DNA of 29,587 nt. Origin: Zygnema cylindricum (Eukaryota > Streptophyta > Zygnematophyceae > Zygnematales > Zygnemataceae). Where the stretch lies: NCBI GenBank assembly GCA_037447655.1, contig JBBHKE010003002.1, positions 122,119 through 151,705 of the forward strand. Direction: 5' to 3'. Position 1 is the first letter of the stretch, and the number at the start of each line of letters is the position of its first letter. Positions 9,102 to 19,148 of this stretch are shown here, piece by piece. The notes under the pieces are model-generated. The model was not told the origin of the DNA. It saw only the letters and a list, made by a program, of their open reading frames with translations, and ran no database searches. A program made the translations under genes and the position numbers.

Positions 9102-10762
9102 CTAGCATCTGACATAGAGATCCACTCCGTCTGAAACGTCGGGTGTGTACCCGGTGAGTACGCTGACGAACTGACACTTGGCGTCATCTGAGAGGGGCAG
9201 CACTTGGGCGTCCTCCCAGATGGAGGCAATGCAGCGCTCAGAAAAGGCCGTACATGATTCCGCGCATCCCGCCGCGTCGGCTGCAAAGAAAGCCTCCCAC
9301 ACGCCCACTGGGAGGGTGTTCTCGTGGAGCTCATATCCCGCCACTACGGCGCCGCAGCCAGCTGCAATATCGGATGAAATTGCCACCGTTCATTTAGGAT
9401 CTCAAACAAGGGAAACAGGAAGAAGGTGGAAAAGCATGTCATGTAAAATGGGAGGTCTGGATGCACATGAAAATGACGCGCTTTCGCCAATTTTCGCTTC
9501 AACAGATGTATGATTTCTGCTGATTAGTTCTTTTGGCTGAAGTGGATAACCAAAAGAGATCGTAACCGGAAGCCTCAGAGAGCCACAGTGGAGAGGCCTT
9601 AGGGAGGGAGAGGGGGAGGGAGAGAGGGAGTTCTCACTGTTGCACGGCGTGTAGAGGTCGACGCCAGCTGGCATGCCTGGCACGAAGCCGCGGAGCTCGC
9701 TGACGAATTGACACTTGGCGTCGTCGGAGTAGGGCAGCACTTTGGCGTCCTCCCAGATGACTGCGGCGCAGCGGTACGAATTGGCAGCACAAGAGGCGGC
9801 GCAGGCGGCGGCGCTGTCAGCAAAGAACGACTCCCATTTGCCGACAGGGAAGGTGTTGCTGTGCTTCTCCCATCCGGCGACTTCCGTACCGCAGGCGGCT
9901 GCAGATGCAGGAAAACAAAAAAAAAACTTCAGACACATGGAATAAAGTGTACGACTGCCGTATCGCAGGCAGCTACAATTAAGAGTGGATAAAACAGTGT
10001 CTGAGATTTAAATTGGGAAATCATGAGGCATTGAAGATGTGGAAGAGGAGAAAACTGTGCTGGAGATAGAAATTGGAGACTGGATATAACATGTGAAATA
10101 ATACACATGAATATGAACATGGTTTTTGTCCATTTTTGCACATGGTTTAATCGGACCTACTGCCACAACATTTGGTTACTAGCCTGAGCTAAAAAGAATC
10201 CCACATTAGTTTTGCTGATCTTATTCACTGCAGCTAAAAGTGAGAAATGCACACAGTAATCCAGAAATAGCTCATACAAAGAATTTCTATTTGGAAAAGT
10301 TAGCATGGTTTAAGAAAGGTACTAAATAGATTTTTTCGCATGCAACCTTTTCTTATTTACATGGTTATGTTGTTCTCACTGGACCCTTTCAAATTCCTAA
10401 TAAATTTGAATTTTAATGTCAACTCGCTAACCTGAATTCGCTCTTTATTCGTAACATTGACATTTGATCTAGTGACATTTGATCTAGTAACATTTATAAC
10501 TTTTGAACGATAAAATTCGACAATGATGACGCCATCCTCCAGAGTTGCATCGCAACATTCTAGGCAATAATTTTTCCCATATCATTTTTCCCAGAAACGT
10601 ACTCAGATTTGTGGTAAAAGAGGAGGCTGGAGCCGCATCGGGATTCACATCGACCGAAGCTGCGAGGAAATTGTTGGCCAACAGGTGGCGCGATCCTGCT
10701 GCGTGGCAAGCTCCTAGAAGGGCGGCCATGAGGGCAAATGTGAGAGGAGTGTTGGAAGCCAT
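9102..10762 (-). CDS. Secreted protein with two tandem PAN/Apple-like domains (3 exons)
   Basis: Joined model of 226 residues: exons 10762-10603, 9898-9638 and 9361-9102, ending in TAG. Donors GTACGT and GTGAGA, acceptors TCTGCAG and ATTGCAG; both introns are phase 1, so each domain is one symmetrical 1-1 exon. Residues 1-22 are a signal peptide (ALMAALLGACHAA). Residues 55-139 and 142-226 are two copies identical at roughly 55 of 85 positions, each with six cysteines in the same spacing (C-x29-C-x3-C-x6-C-x18-C-x22-C) and shared strings such as IWEDA, SDDAKCQFVS and GVDLY. This matches the PAN/Apple fold, a disulfide-bonded module for binding protein or carbohydrate. No enzyme domain or anchor is present, so the product is probably an extracellular or wall binding protein; the ligand is unknown. 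The start is the first ATG before the signal peptide. Confidence 0.88.
9951..9976 (-). pseudogene. Relic of a third PAN exon, 5' end only
   Basis: In intron 1 the minus strand reads TAG then CTGCCTGCGATACGGCAGTC, closely matching the acceptor and start of exon 2 (CAG then CCGCCTGCGGTACGGAAGTC). It encodes A-C-D-T-A-V where the real domain has A-C-G-T-E-V, after which similarity stops. Best read as a truncated duplicate of the domain exon. Confidence 0.6.
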
Positions 10763-10903
10763 AGAGATGAACTGGATATTGAAAGTCTGGGGGTAAAGGA
10801 ATGGGATAGATTTGCTGAAAAGTTGATACTGGAAAGTCTGTAGAGGAATGAAGAGGATTTGTAACTTTGAGTTTTGAGTTGCTGGAAATGAAGGGAAGGC
10901 TGG

Positions 10904-10914
10904 GTTTAAATATG
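10904..10914 (-). promoter_or_regulatory. TATA-like box of the PAN-domain gene
   Basis: ATATTTAAACCC on the minus strand, about 145 bp upstream of the ATG at 10762 and immediately downstream of the CCAAT/E2F repeat. It would place transcription start near 10875 and give a 5' UTR of about 110 nt. Confidence 0.45.
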
Positions 10915-10926
10915 AATGGAATGTCT

Positions 10927-11092
10927 GCCAATCTGCGCGCCAAAAAGTGTCTGTACAGACGGACCAATAAGATGCCGCGGCTTTCAGTGAGCCAATAATA
11001 AATTTGTACAGACGTACCACTAGGATGCCGCGCCTTTTTGCGCGCCAATAAGTGTTTGTACCAGCGGACCAATAAAATGCCGCGTCTTGGTG
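10927..11092 (-). promoter_or_regulatory. Threefold 52-bp promoter repeat with CCAAT and E2F-like sites
   Basis: Three tandem units (from about 10935, 10987 and 11040, period 52-53 bp) share the order GCGCGCCAA, then (T/C)TGTAC(A/C)AG, then GGACCAATAA, then ATGCCGCG. CCAAT occurs at about 10928, 10963, 10992, 11045 and 11068. TTTTTGGCGCGC and TTTTTGCGCGCC-type strings match the E2F consensus TTTSSCGC. The repeat ends just upstream of the TATA-like box, as expected of proximal promoter elements. Binding is inferred, not shown. Confidence 0.6.
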
Positions 11093-11249
11093 GACCAGGT
11101 ATGCGGTCTCCACGTTTGGAAAGGGCGTACTTTTTTTATGGATATCGCATGAAATTAGCATATCGTGCGAGCGTTTCACAAATTGAACTTTTCGTGCGAC
11201 TATTATTGGTAGGACTCAAGTCAAAAGCCTATTTAGCGGTACTGTAGTC

Positions 11250-11370
11250 CAGAGGTCGCAAACGGTCAACCGAAACCGTGACCGACCGTTAACCGACCGC
11301 CCGCGCCGGATCCGGAACGGATTCGGTTGCCAAATTTTGGGGGTCGGGCGGTTACGGTCGGTTGAAATAT
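11250..11370. mobile_element. GC-rich fold-back with hAT-like end (tentative)
   Basis: Begins CAGAGGTCGCAAACGG, resembling hAT transposon termini, and holds CAACCG/CGGTTG and GACCG/CGGTC arms that can pair (about 11267-11310 with 11340-11364). No matching right terminus was found, so this may be a fragment. Confidence 0.3.
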
Positions 11371-11544
11371 TTTTTTTGTACGAACTCTAGTTCTGACCAG
11401 GAAATAAGGATTTTGTTTTGCCAAGGGTTTGTACATTAACTCTGACGACGCTGCCCGAAAAATAAAAACTATATTTCCATCGTCGACAAATTGTCGATGT
11501 ATATAACGTATACCTTCAGTCGTACTTTAATTATTAACCGTGCG

Positions 11545-11725
11545 CCTGCCTATAGTTGTTACAATAGTTTCAATAACACTTCGACCCGAAATGTTGAACT
11601 ACGATTAGCAACTCTATTAAAGGAGTACACGACAATCTGTCACGTCCCCATTCACTTAATTGGTATTATATATTGTATTTTCGCGTTACTATAATAAACC
11701 ATTAACGCTATTAACGAAGGGGCGC
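11545..11725 (+). mobile_element. Decayed family A MITE
   Basis: CTATTAAAGGAGTACACGAC then AATCTGTCACGTCCCC and CACTTAATTGG parallel the interior of the family A copies; GCGTTACTATAATAAACC and ATTAACGCTATTAACG are end-like. No intact terminus remains. Confidence 0.45.
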
Positions 11726-12634
11726 TATTTCTTTGTTGAACAAGTCATATAATGATAAGAACAATAATAAAGAGGGAGTCTTTCAAATAGTCATTTTATT
11801 TGGAGTAAATTGATAATGTAAATTTTATTTATATTATTGCAGTCACAATGTCCTATGTAAGCCAAACAATGAAATCATTAGGGATATTTTCGTTGTTAAA
11901 TGTGAATGCCTTGTATGTTTTGTATGGGGTTAGAGATGAAGTTTGGGTTGCAAAATGTGAATATTTTGTGCTTATTATTATACCACATGACTTTGTAATT
12001 TATGCAATAGCGTTGAATATAAGCAAGTTATTATATCTAGAGATGAAGTTACTATGTGTACTTAACGTTTTTTTTTTATGCGCTCATTTGGACATTAATG
12101 GTTGCATCCCAAACTTGTATGTTACAATTAAAATTCCCTGTAAAAATAACGGTTATTAGCTTACATTTACACAAATCAGTGCAATAACACGTATCAATCT
12201 CGAAACTATATATCTTTGAAAAAACAATTAATCTTAAAGCGCATGGATGCGCATTGATTGTATGTGGGTACTCATCGTAAGACTTCAATATGAATAGTAA
12301 TTATAATAAATAATGGTAAGATAATGGTCAATACTGGCCATTATATAAAGTAATCTTTGATCGTAAAAGCCAAATATGTGCACTTTATGATTAAAGTTAT
12401 CCGTATCATTTGATGGGTTGTATTTTTACAATTGTCTATAATTTATGGTTATACTAGTTTGTGTGTTTACGTGTTTTAACAATAATTGGTGCATAACAAA
12501 AAATATAGGGATTGACGACACATATGGGTGATTAAAAAAGAGTATGCCAAAATATACATTTTTTTTATACGTTATGTTGACAGCCAATTGTTGTATTTTG
12601 TGAACATTTGGATGGTTATGCACTAGTTATTTAC
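11726..12634. other. AT-rich intergenic with one weak open frame
   Basis: A plus-strand frame at 11848-12159 (103 codons) follows an ATTGCAG that could be an acceptor. The predicted protein is hydrophobic and cysteine-rich with no recognised motif; base content is that of the surrounding desert. Not called as a gene. Confidence 0.35.
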
Positions 12635-12980
12635 AAAACATGTTATAGCAATTGCGTAATCATCCGTTAATCTAATATTGGTCGGTATAACTCGACAAGC
12701 TATATATACGCCCGAGATTCCATTAACCCATCTATTAAACGTTATTAGCGATGCTTTGGATATCTATTAGTGGTTATTATAACTACACAAAATAGTTTGT
12801 GGCATTTAAAACATGTTATTGCAATTGCGTAATCATCCGTTAATAAAATATTGGTCGGTATAACTCGAAAAGCCATGTATACGCCCGAAATTCCATTAAC
12901 CCATCTATTAAACGTTATTAGCCATGCTTTGGATGTCTGTTAGAGGTTATTTTAACTACACATAATTGTTTGTGCCATTT
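12635..12980. repeat. Tandem duplication, two 173-bp units
   Basis: Units 12635-12807 and 12808-12980 are nearly identical, sharing AAAACATGTTAT, GCAATTGCGTAATCATCCG, TTGGTCGGTATAACTCGA and CCATTAACCCATCTATTAAA. Differences are scattered single bases. Confidence 0.9.
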
Positions 12981-13810
12981 CATTGTATATTGATACTACA
13001 CTTGATCTATAGTTAATTATAACTGAGTATAACGAGAATGCTCTATATAAAAAGGCAACAATGGCGTTTGTAACGTGTGTCGTTGATTATTTAAAAGGTT
13101 TTTAAATAAATATATTGGAATACTTAATAAATGCATACGACACAAATTTACAAACCCTTGTTATTTAAAATAGCGTCTATAAGCATAAATAACTAAAAAC
13201 CGCACGCATTCAAAGAGAGTGAACAAGGATTTTTTAAAAGTATATGGGTGGCATTGCAACGGTGTATAACATCATATAATATATTCGACAAGGTAACAAT
13301 CGGTTAGCATAACTTGATGAAATGTCTTTGGGTTTAAATATCATAACTAATAGGTAAAGCATGGGCGTTTACAGTGTTTAAGGTATTTATTGGAAGTTTT
13401 ACAAATGTTTACATCCATATATTTATACAAAATAATATAATCATAAGACATGTTTTTTGACTTGGGGTAAAGTATCAACGGGTTAATCAAACCAAATATT
13501 ATTTTGGGTAAATTGTGGTGTTTAGAAGATATATTTGTGCTTATACTATTGTTTTTATGTACGTATATCCTAAGTTGAATTGTGTAGTATACTAGGGTTT
13601 GAAAGTAATTACATGACGCAAATAAGTGGTCATTATAGACCAGCGATAACAACATATGCAATGTTAAAGACAAAAGAAGGCATCGTATTGAACATTTAAA
13701 AACAACGGAAAACAAAAATATATAGCAAAACAATAAATTAATATTCGAATCCGAATGCAATACTGAAAAACAAATATTATGTCTCTCTCCAAAAAATATA
13801 AATCTAAAAT
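12981..13810. other. AT-rich intergenic
   Basis: Contains CTATATAAAAAGGC at about 13043, a good TATA-like string, but no credible coding sequence follows. The minus frame at 13347-13760 (137 codons) is I/L/Y/N-rich, as expected of AT-rich DNA, and is not called. Confidence 0.4.
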
Positions 13811-14004
13811 TTAACCCGTGATAGAGCGGAGCTCTTCTAACTTTCGGAACCGTGGCAACTTTCGTTCAAACTCCCTCTTAGAAGATCCCTCTTTAAAAAT
13901 TGGTTCAGTTGAATGGGCCAAAGCCTCTTTCAGTTCCGACTTGCTTGGGAGGAGGTTTACTAGGAATGGTGCTAATCGAGGGAGCAACAAAGGTGCTCTC
14001 CATG
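13811..14004 (-). CDS. Isolated coding-like terminal exon, unrecognised
   Basis: On the minus strand, acceptor TTTCTGTAG before 14004 opens a 63-codon frame to TAA at 13811-13813. The predicted protein has a proline/leucine-rich start (WRAPLLLPRLAPFL), then a charged helix-prone half (SKSELKEALAHS, KREFERKLPRFRKLEELRSI). The block is clearly GC-richer than the AT desert on both sides, which favours coding ancestry. Two plus-strand frames (13818-14054 and 13900-14088) overlap it and cannot be excluded. No upstream exon was found: the palindromic AT satellite begins about 100 bp away. It may be a gene fragment or an exon carried by a transposon. Confidence 0.35.
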
Positions 14005-14099
14005 CTACAGAAATTATTGGAGTATCCGAAATGGTTGTTAACTGTCACATATAAAGCCAAAATTACACTTATCAACAAGAAAAGATAGAAATAATAATG

Positions 14100-14950
14100 A
14101 TGATGATGATTTTTTTTTTTTTTTTTAGTAGTAGATTGTATTATTTTTGTTATTATTTCGTGTTAATAAAATACTTATTTTTGTTCGTATTGAATTATAG
14201 TTAACTGTTATATCCTAGTAATCACGAGCTATATCTAACTATTGTATTAAATATATTATAACACCTATTTATAATTGTTATATAAGAATAAGTAAAATAG
14301 TTATTTGTAGCTGGTGTACTATCTATACTATAATAGGTAATTATGACTGCTATATTAAATTAATTATAATACTTATATATAACTGACACAATATACAGAT
14401 TATAACAGCCGGTAATAAGTGATATATTACATTTATTTTATCAATTTTATCTAACTGTCGTATAATACATATTGTAAAGGCAAGTTATAATACATATTGT
14501 AAGGGCAAGTTATAACTGTTATACTACACTAATTATAACAACTGGTTATAACTGTTTTAATATATTGATTATAACGGTTATATTTAACTGGTATACGACA
14601 TTATTTATAACATCTAGATAAAACTGTTTTATTATACTAATTATAACAGTTATATCTAACTGTTATATCTTTTTTATTATAGCAGGTAGATAAATATACA
14701 TTTGTAGTAGATAAATATGCAGTTATATCTACCTGTTATATTTTATATATTATGACAACTATATCTAACTGTTATGTTATGCTAATTATAACAGCTAGTC
14801 ATAATTGTTTTAATTTATTGATTATAAAGGTTATATCTAACTGTTATATCACATTATTCATAACAACTACTTATAACTGATCTATTATACTAATTATAAC
14901 AGTTACATGTAACTGTTATTTCATTTTTATTACAACAACAATATCTAGCT
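14100..14950. repeat. AT satellite of TAACTGTTA palindromes, 254-bp higher-order period
   Basis: Tens of copies of TTATAACAGTTATA / TAACTGTTATAT, many arranged as inverted pairs (for example AACAGTTATATCTAACTGTT near 14645 and again near 14900). Above this is a direct duplication with a spacing of 254 bp: 14520-14700 aligns with 14774-14945. TAACTG is a MYB-type core, but abundance alone does not show function. Confidence 0.85.
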
Positions 14951-14951
14951 G

Positions 14952-15020
14952 TTCTCCTCTCCTCCACTTCCCTCCCCTCTCCTCCCCTCTTTCCTCTCCC
15001 TCTCTCTCCCCCTCTCTCTA
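14952..15020. repeat. CCCTCT-type pyrimidine tract
   Basis: Long C/T run (CTCCTCTCCTCC..., CCCTCTCTCTCCCC) separating the AT satellite from the tentative gene to the right; it could be promoter or 5' UTR sequence of that gene. Confidence 0.8.
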
Positions 15021-15377
15021 TGGTTAGGCGTGAAGTTGTGAGATTTTCCCTTGTTGGAAGAATGTCATCGAATGCCTAGGGCCTAGGGTTTTCGATGGAT
15101 TGGATTGGGTTTTCAATTCTTTTGTCTCTATGCTTACAATAGTTCATAGTAAAACTTAAAGCTTTCCGTGAAGCAGTTTTGCTTTATGCATCGCTATTAC
15201 AAAAGCTATGGCTGTGTGTCCATGTCATAATCGTGAATTTTTAAATTTTAAAGCATTTAAAAGCTGGTGTTCGTAATGATGGGTAGTGATCATTATAGTG
15301 GGCACAAGTTTTTATGTTGATTCCTGGATTGTTTTTTTTTATGTTGTCTGTGTCAGTCAGAGTAAAGGGTGTGTTGA

Positions 15378-17268
15378 ATGTTTACAGTGTCAGGAAAAGA
15401 TGAAAGAGTGCTTGAAATCCGTGGTTCAAAGATTTTTTTTGTAACACGTGTGATATTAGTGGATGGATGGGCCAAAATAAAAGGAATTTTCTCTAGTACG
15501 TTTCTCCAGGAATGGATTCATCATCGCGACTAACATAGCTGACTCCTGGCCTGATTAGCATGTGTGGGGGGTCAGTTTTATTAACCTCAACCCCGTTGTT
15601 CTCAACAGGTCACAATTGATTTGGTGAAACTTGAGAGATTCTTGTCGAAACTTATCGATTGGAACCTCCGGGTGTATGATGAGGGCTCCAGCACACCTGC
15701 CTGTACATTAAAGTGAGTATATGATGTTCATATGACTTAATTGTCCTTCACAAATCAGATGTTGACTTCTTATTGCCATTTTAACATTTTAGCCCGTTTT
15801 GTATTTTGAAATTGGTCAATTGCGAGTAGAAACATTCGCGAACGCGTGTGTACACCGTCTAATGAAATCAATGTAAAAATTTGAACTGTTCTCGAACTGA
15901 CATGTGATTAGGTTATTGTCACGTCTTTTATTTTGATCTTCAATGGAGTTGTTTCTACTTTCACATGGTATATCTCGGAATTTAAGGCTGTGCCCTCTTG
16001 AACACAATTTTTGTGGTGCATATATTGTCAGTTTTTTTCTGAAAATTGTGAGGACAGCACAACTTTTTTTGTTTCCATTCGCTTTAAGCTTCTCCATGTT
16101 GAACTTTTATTTTCAAGGCAATGTATAATATGGGCGCGTGTGAAAAGAGAGCTGCATTGTTGTGACTCTTGTTATTCTAAATTTGTAATTGAGTTTATTT
16201 TTTTTTGTTTCTATAAACCATGTTTGTAAGCCATCTCTTAACCACGTTAGGGCCGTTTTCAGCCGATTTGTTTTGAACAACTTTTTGGAGTTAAATGTAC
16301 ACAACAACGAGAAGTAAAAAAGAGAGTTAGTAAGTTGGTCCAAAATAAGGCTGAAAAATGTCACTAACACGACTGTAAAATGAGAACGGGCCACGGGCTA
16401 TTTTTCTTCGCAGAAAGATCTGCAAAACAAAAAAAAAAATTGCACTGATTCATTTACCATCAAAACTTTTTTCAGAAACATGAAACAGAGTTCAAAAACT
16501 GCAGTCATGATAAAAGCTTCAAAACAAAGGGCCGAGATTCACAAATTGACCTGGTCAAGAAAGGAAGTTACGTGAGACTTAGCAAAACCAAAAAAGAGTG
16601 ATATCATCAAAGTTTTGGTTGAAAATCATCTTAGCAAAATACGGAAAGGCATAATTCTTCAGAATTCCTTGGTTACCATCATATTCTTAGTCGAAAACCA
16701 TCCCAGAAAACTCACCAGAGACACCACACTAAAAATCTTTAGTTAAAAGCCATGTCAGAAACTAGTGAGACACAAAAAACCGAAAGACTCCAATAGTAAA
16801 AGAGACTAAAACACATATTTGGGTCACAAACGTTCCTTATCCTTAATTCCTAGTTCCTAATTCCTAATTCCTAATTCCTAATTTCTAATTAATAATTCAC
16901 AGTTCATGTTTCATAATTCATAATTCATAATTCAGACAAACTGTTCAAACTATTCACACAATTACACAATTCATAATTCACAATTCTCAGAATTCACACA
17001 ATCCACGATTCACAACTCGTAATTCACACAATTCATAACTTATAATTACACAACTCACAAGTCACAATTCCCACACTTCTTACAATTCACACCCAATTTC
17101 GGGTCCAAAGAGCTCAAAAGAAAATATCTGACAGGATTTTGCATATTTGAAATATGCAGCTCACAAAAACGAGTTGAACTCCTTTTCAGGTTAATGCATG
17201 CGAAGTATGACACACCAATAATATCGAAAGAAACAGGAAAAAAGTTTTCATTCAATGGCGCAAAATAA
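15378..17268 (+). CDS. Tentative four-exon gene, small basic protein, unrecognised
   Basis: Joined model of 113 residues: exons 15378-15440, 15610-15713, 16476-16571 and 17190-17268 (TAA). Splice sites: donors GTAACA (weak), GTGAGT, GTGAGA; acceptors TCTCAACAG, CTTTTTTCAG, CTCCTTTTCAG; phases 0, 2, 2 all agree. Exon 2 is the best piece: only one of its three frames is open, and it reads VKLERFLSKLIDWNLRVYDE. Exon 3 gives a lysine-rich segment (MIKASKQRAEIHKLTWSRKE), exon 4 a basic tail (SKETGKKFSFNG). No family is recognised. Exon 1 rests on a weak donor and could be replaced by an earlier exon. An alternative end after exon 2 (acceptor CATTTTAG before 15793, stop at 15827-15829) is possible. 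Introns contain simple repeats (16838-17095). Confidence 0.35.
16838..17095. repeat. Degenerate AATTCCTA / AATTCACA tandem repeat
   Basis: Starts as five near-perfect ATTCCTA units (16849-16885), then drifts into ATTCATA and ATTCACA units of 7-9 bp to about 17095. It lies inside the proposed third intron of the tentative gene. Confidence 0.85.
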
Positions 17269-17453
17269 ATACTGTATGGACAACAGACGAGCATGAATTG
17301 CCAAAAGGAGGAGATAGAATAGTTAAAGAAAAAGCCATGGGATTTCGGAGGCGGCCTAATAGGAAGAAAAGGGCAAAAAATGAAGAATTAGAAAACTGGA
17401 AAACTAATTTACCATAGAAGATTCCAGTGATTATAAATAACAGTCCTGTTTAC

Positions 17454-17515
17454 AAGAGAGATACTTCCAGCTTAGAAAAGAGATACTTCCAGCTTAGAAG
17501 AGAGATACTTGCAAT
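17454..17515. repeat. 22-bp tandem repeat, three units
   Basis: AGAGATACTTCCAGCTTAGA occurs twice, followed by AGAGATACTTGCAATGC, at a spacing of 22 bp. Confidence 0.85.
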
Positions 17516-17609
17516 GCAAAAGACTCGATATGAGACCGACAAGAAAAAGTTTCTATTTTGGCCATGGCTTGCTCGTCCAGTAGAGACTCTGATTTTGGAA
17601 GCATAGACT

Positions 17610-19148
17610 TTTTTTTAATAGCTGGAAAAAAATACTGTTATTACATTAGGAGGGGCAATTTGAGGATAAGGGACTTCCGTGCCTGAGGCAAAAAGTGAAA
17701 GTCAAAAAGATACAAAGAGAAACGACAATTAACAAAAAGCAGAATGATAGTTTTGTTTTGCCTCCGCGCAAGTTTCACTTAATAGTGCAAAATGTTGACG
17801 CGTACCGCACTTACAAATAGAAAAATCACAAGTTTATTAAAAGGTTCCGCAGAATAAGGAACAAATACTAAGATACTGGAATAACGGAGGATAAACCAAT
17901 AGAATCATTCAATCGTGATTTATTGGAAGACTGTAACAAACATGAATCACCAGTATCCAGTTCTGTATTTGAAATTTCAAGACTTTAAAAGGAAACTGCA
18001 AATCTATAATGTTCTAAAAATGTTCTTCATTTCTTCTTTCAGACGAACGGACAGGATTTAATGGCATGTTATAATGGAGCTGAAGTATGCCGAATCTCAT
18101 AACAGTTGGTACAGCACACCGGCAATCACTATTTTGAATTATTAGCGTAAACACTTTCATAAATGTAGCTATGCTGTATTATGTTTTGAATCGTGGCCTA
18201 TTATCAACCACTTTGATAAATATTGTTGAAGTATTGCTATTTCTAACTTATGATTTCGGGTCAAAAAATGACTTGATTGAAATAGAGTGACTAACTCTGA
18301 TAGCAATGGGCTCTCTCACTAAGCGTAATAGCGATGGGCTGTTTTCTGAGCCGTGCAATAACTTCAAAACATTTTTCTTACAAATGGCCGTGATTTACCC
18401 TCCCAAACAAGGACAAGAATTCCAAATATTAGGGTAAAAACAATTGAACATAGACGTACGGTATGTGCAAAGTACAAGGAAGCCACTCTTATTTACAGTA
18501 CATACCAAACCACATTCGGAATCGCATATTTCCTGTCTGTCATGCATCAACATGTCTATAGTCGCCCCAGAATTTAAAAGCGCCTCATCTATAAAACAAA
18601 ATTAGGGTTTGTTATTCGCCTATTCTTTAGTCACCTAATTTATATCGAACTATATGAATGATTTTTTCGTAAACGATTTCCTTTAAATTCAAAAAACACA
18701 CAATTGCTGACTAAATGTTCTAAACAGTCACATCTCCAATTTAGGGTGAAAGATCAATCCAATTCCAAAAACTTAAACATTATTCCACCGAGTTTTTTCT
18801 TCACAAAAAGTTTTCAAATTAATTCCAAAAGTACAAAACAAAAAATAAAAAAAAGTCATTAAACAAGTACAAACGAGTTCCTTTTTTTCCCTCCCATTTC
18901 ATTCCTAAAACAAGCACTTTAAGATGACAAAACCCACACTATTTTCAAACAACATTCCCCTTGAACATTTATCAGTTGCAATCCTCTCTAACCTTCACTT
19001 CACTTTTATTTAGTTACATTTTTCTACCTTCTAATTCCCCCTTACCTTTGCTCTCACTCTTTTCAGCCATCATGTCCTTTTACTCATTTTGTAATCTCAT
19101 TGTCCTATTCTTCTCATCGTTTGATACTTTCCAACTCTCGTTTTACTC
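17610..19148. other. Intergenic with MITE-end relics
   Basis: At 18112-18345 terminal-like strings (CACACCGGCAATCACTATT at the left, GTAATAGCGATGGGCTG at the right, and a second ATAGCAATGGGCTC) suggest a decayed family A/B element. The stretch 18930-19230 is pyrimidine-rich on the plus strand. No gene recognised. Confidence 0.4.

Noticed and set aside
9178-9513. Plus-strand frames over the PAN exons
   Set aside because: They mirror the GC-rich coding exons on the minus strand, which carry the conserved cysteine pattern.
13043-13105. LTR-like promoter (CTATATAAAAAGGC then ATGGCG)
   Set aside because: No second LTR, no TG...CA pair, primer-binding site or retroelement coding sequence nearby.
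13347-13760. 137-codon minus-strand frame
   Set aside because: Composition is that of AT-rich DNA (I, L, Y, N, K), without motif, splice support or neighbour.
17211-17606. Alternative genetic code with TAG as an amino acid
   Set aside because: The two best-supported genes (PAN and CASPL) both stop at TAG where their families should end.
18043-18100. Exon after TTCTTCTTTCAG, open for 19 codons
   Set aside because: Good acceptor but too short, and no upstream exon with a matching phase gives a convincing protein.
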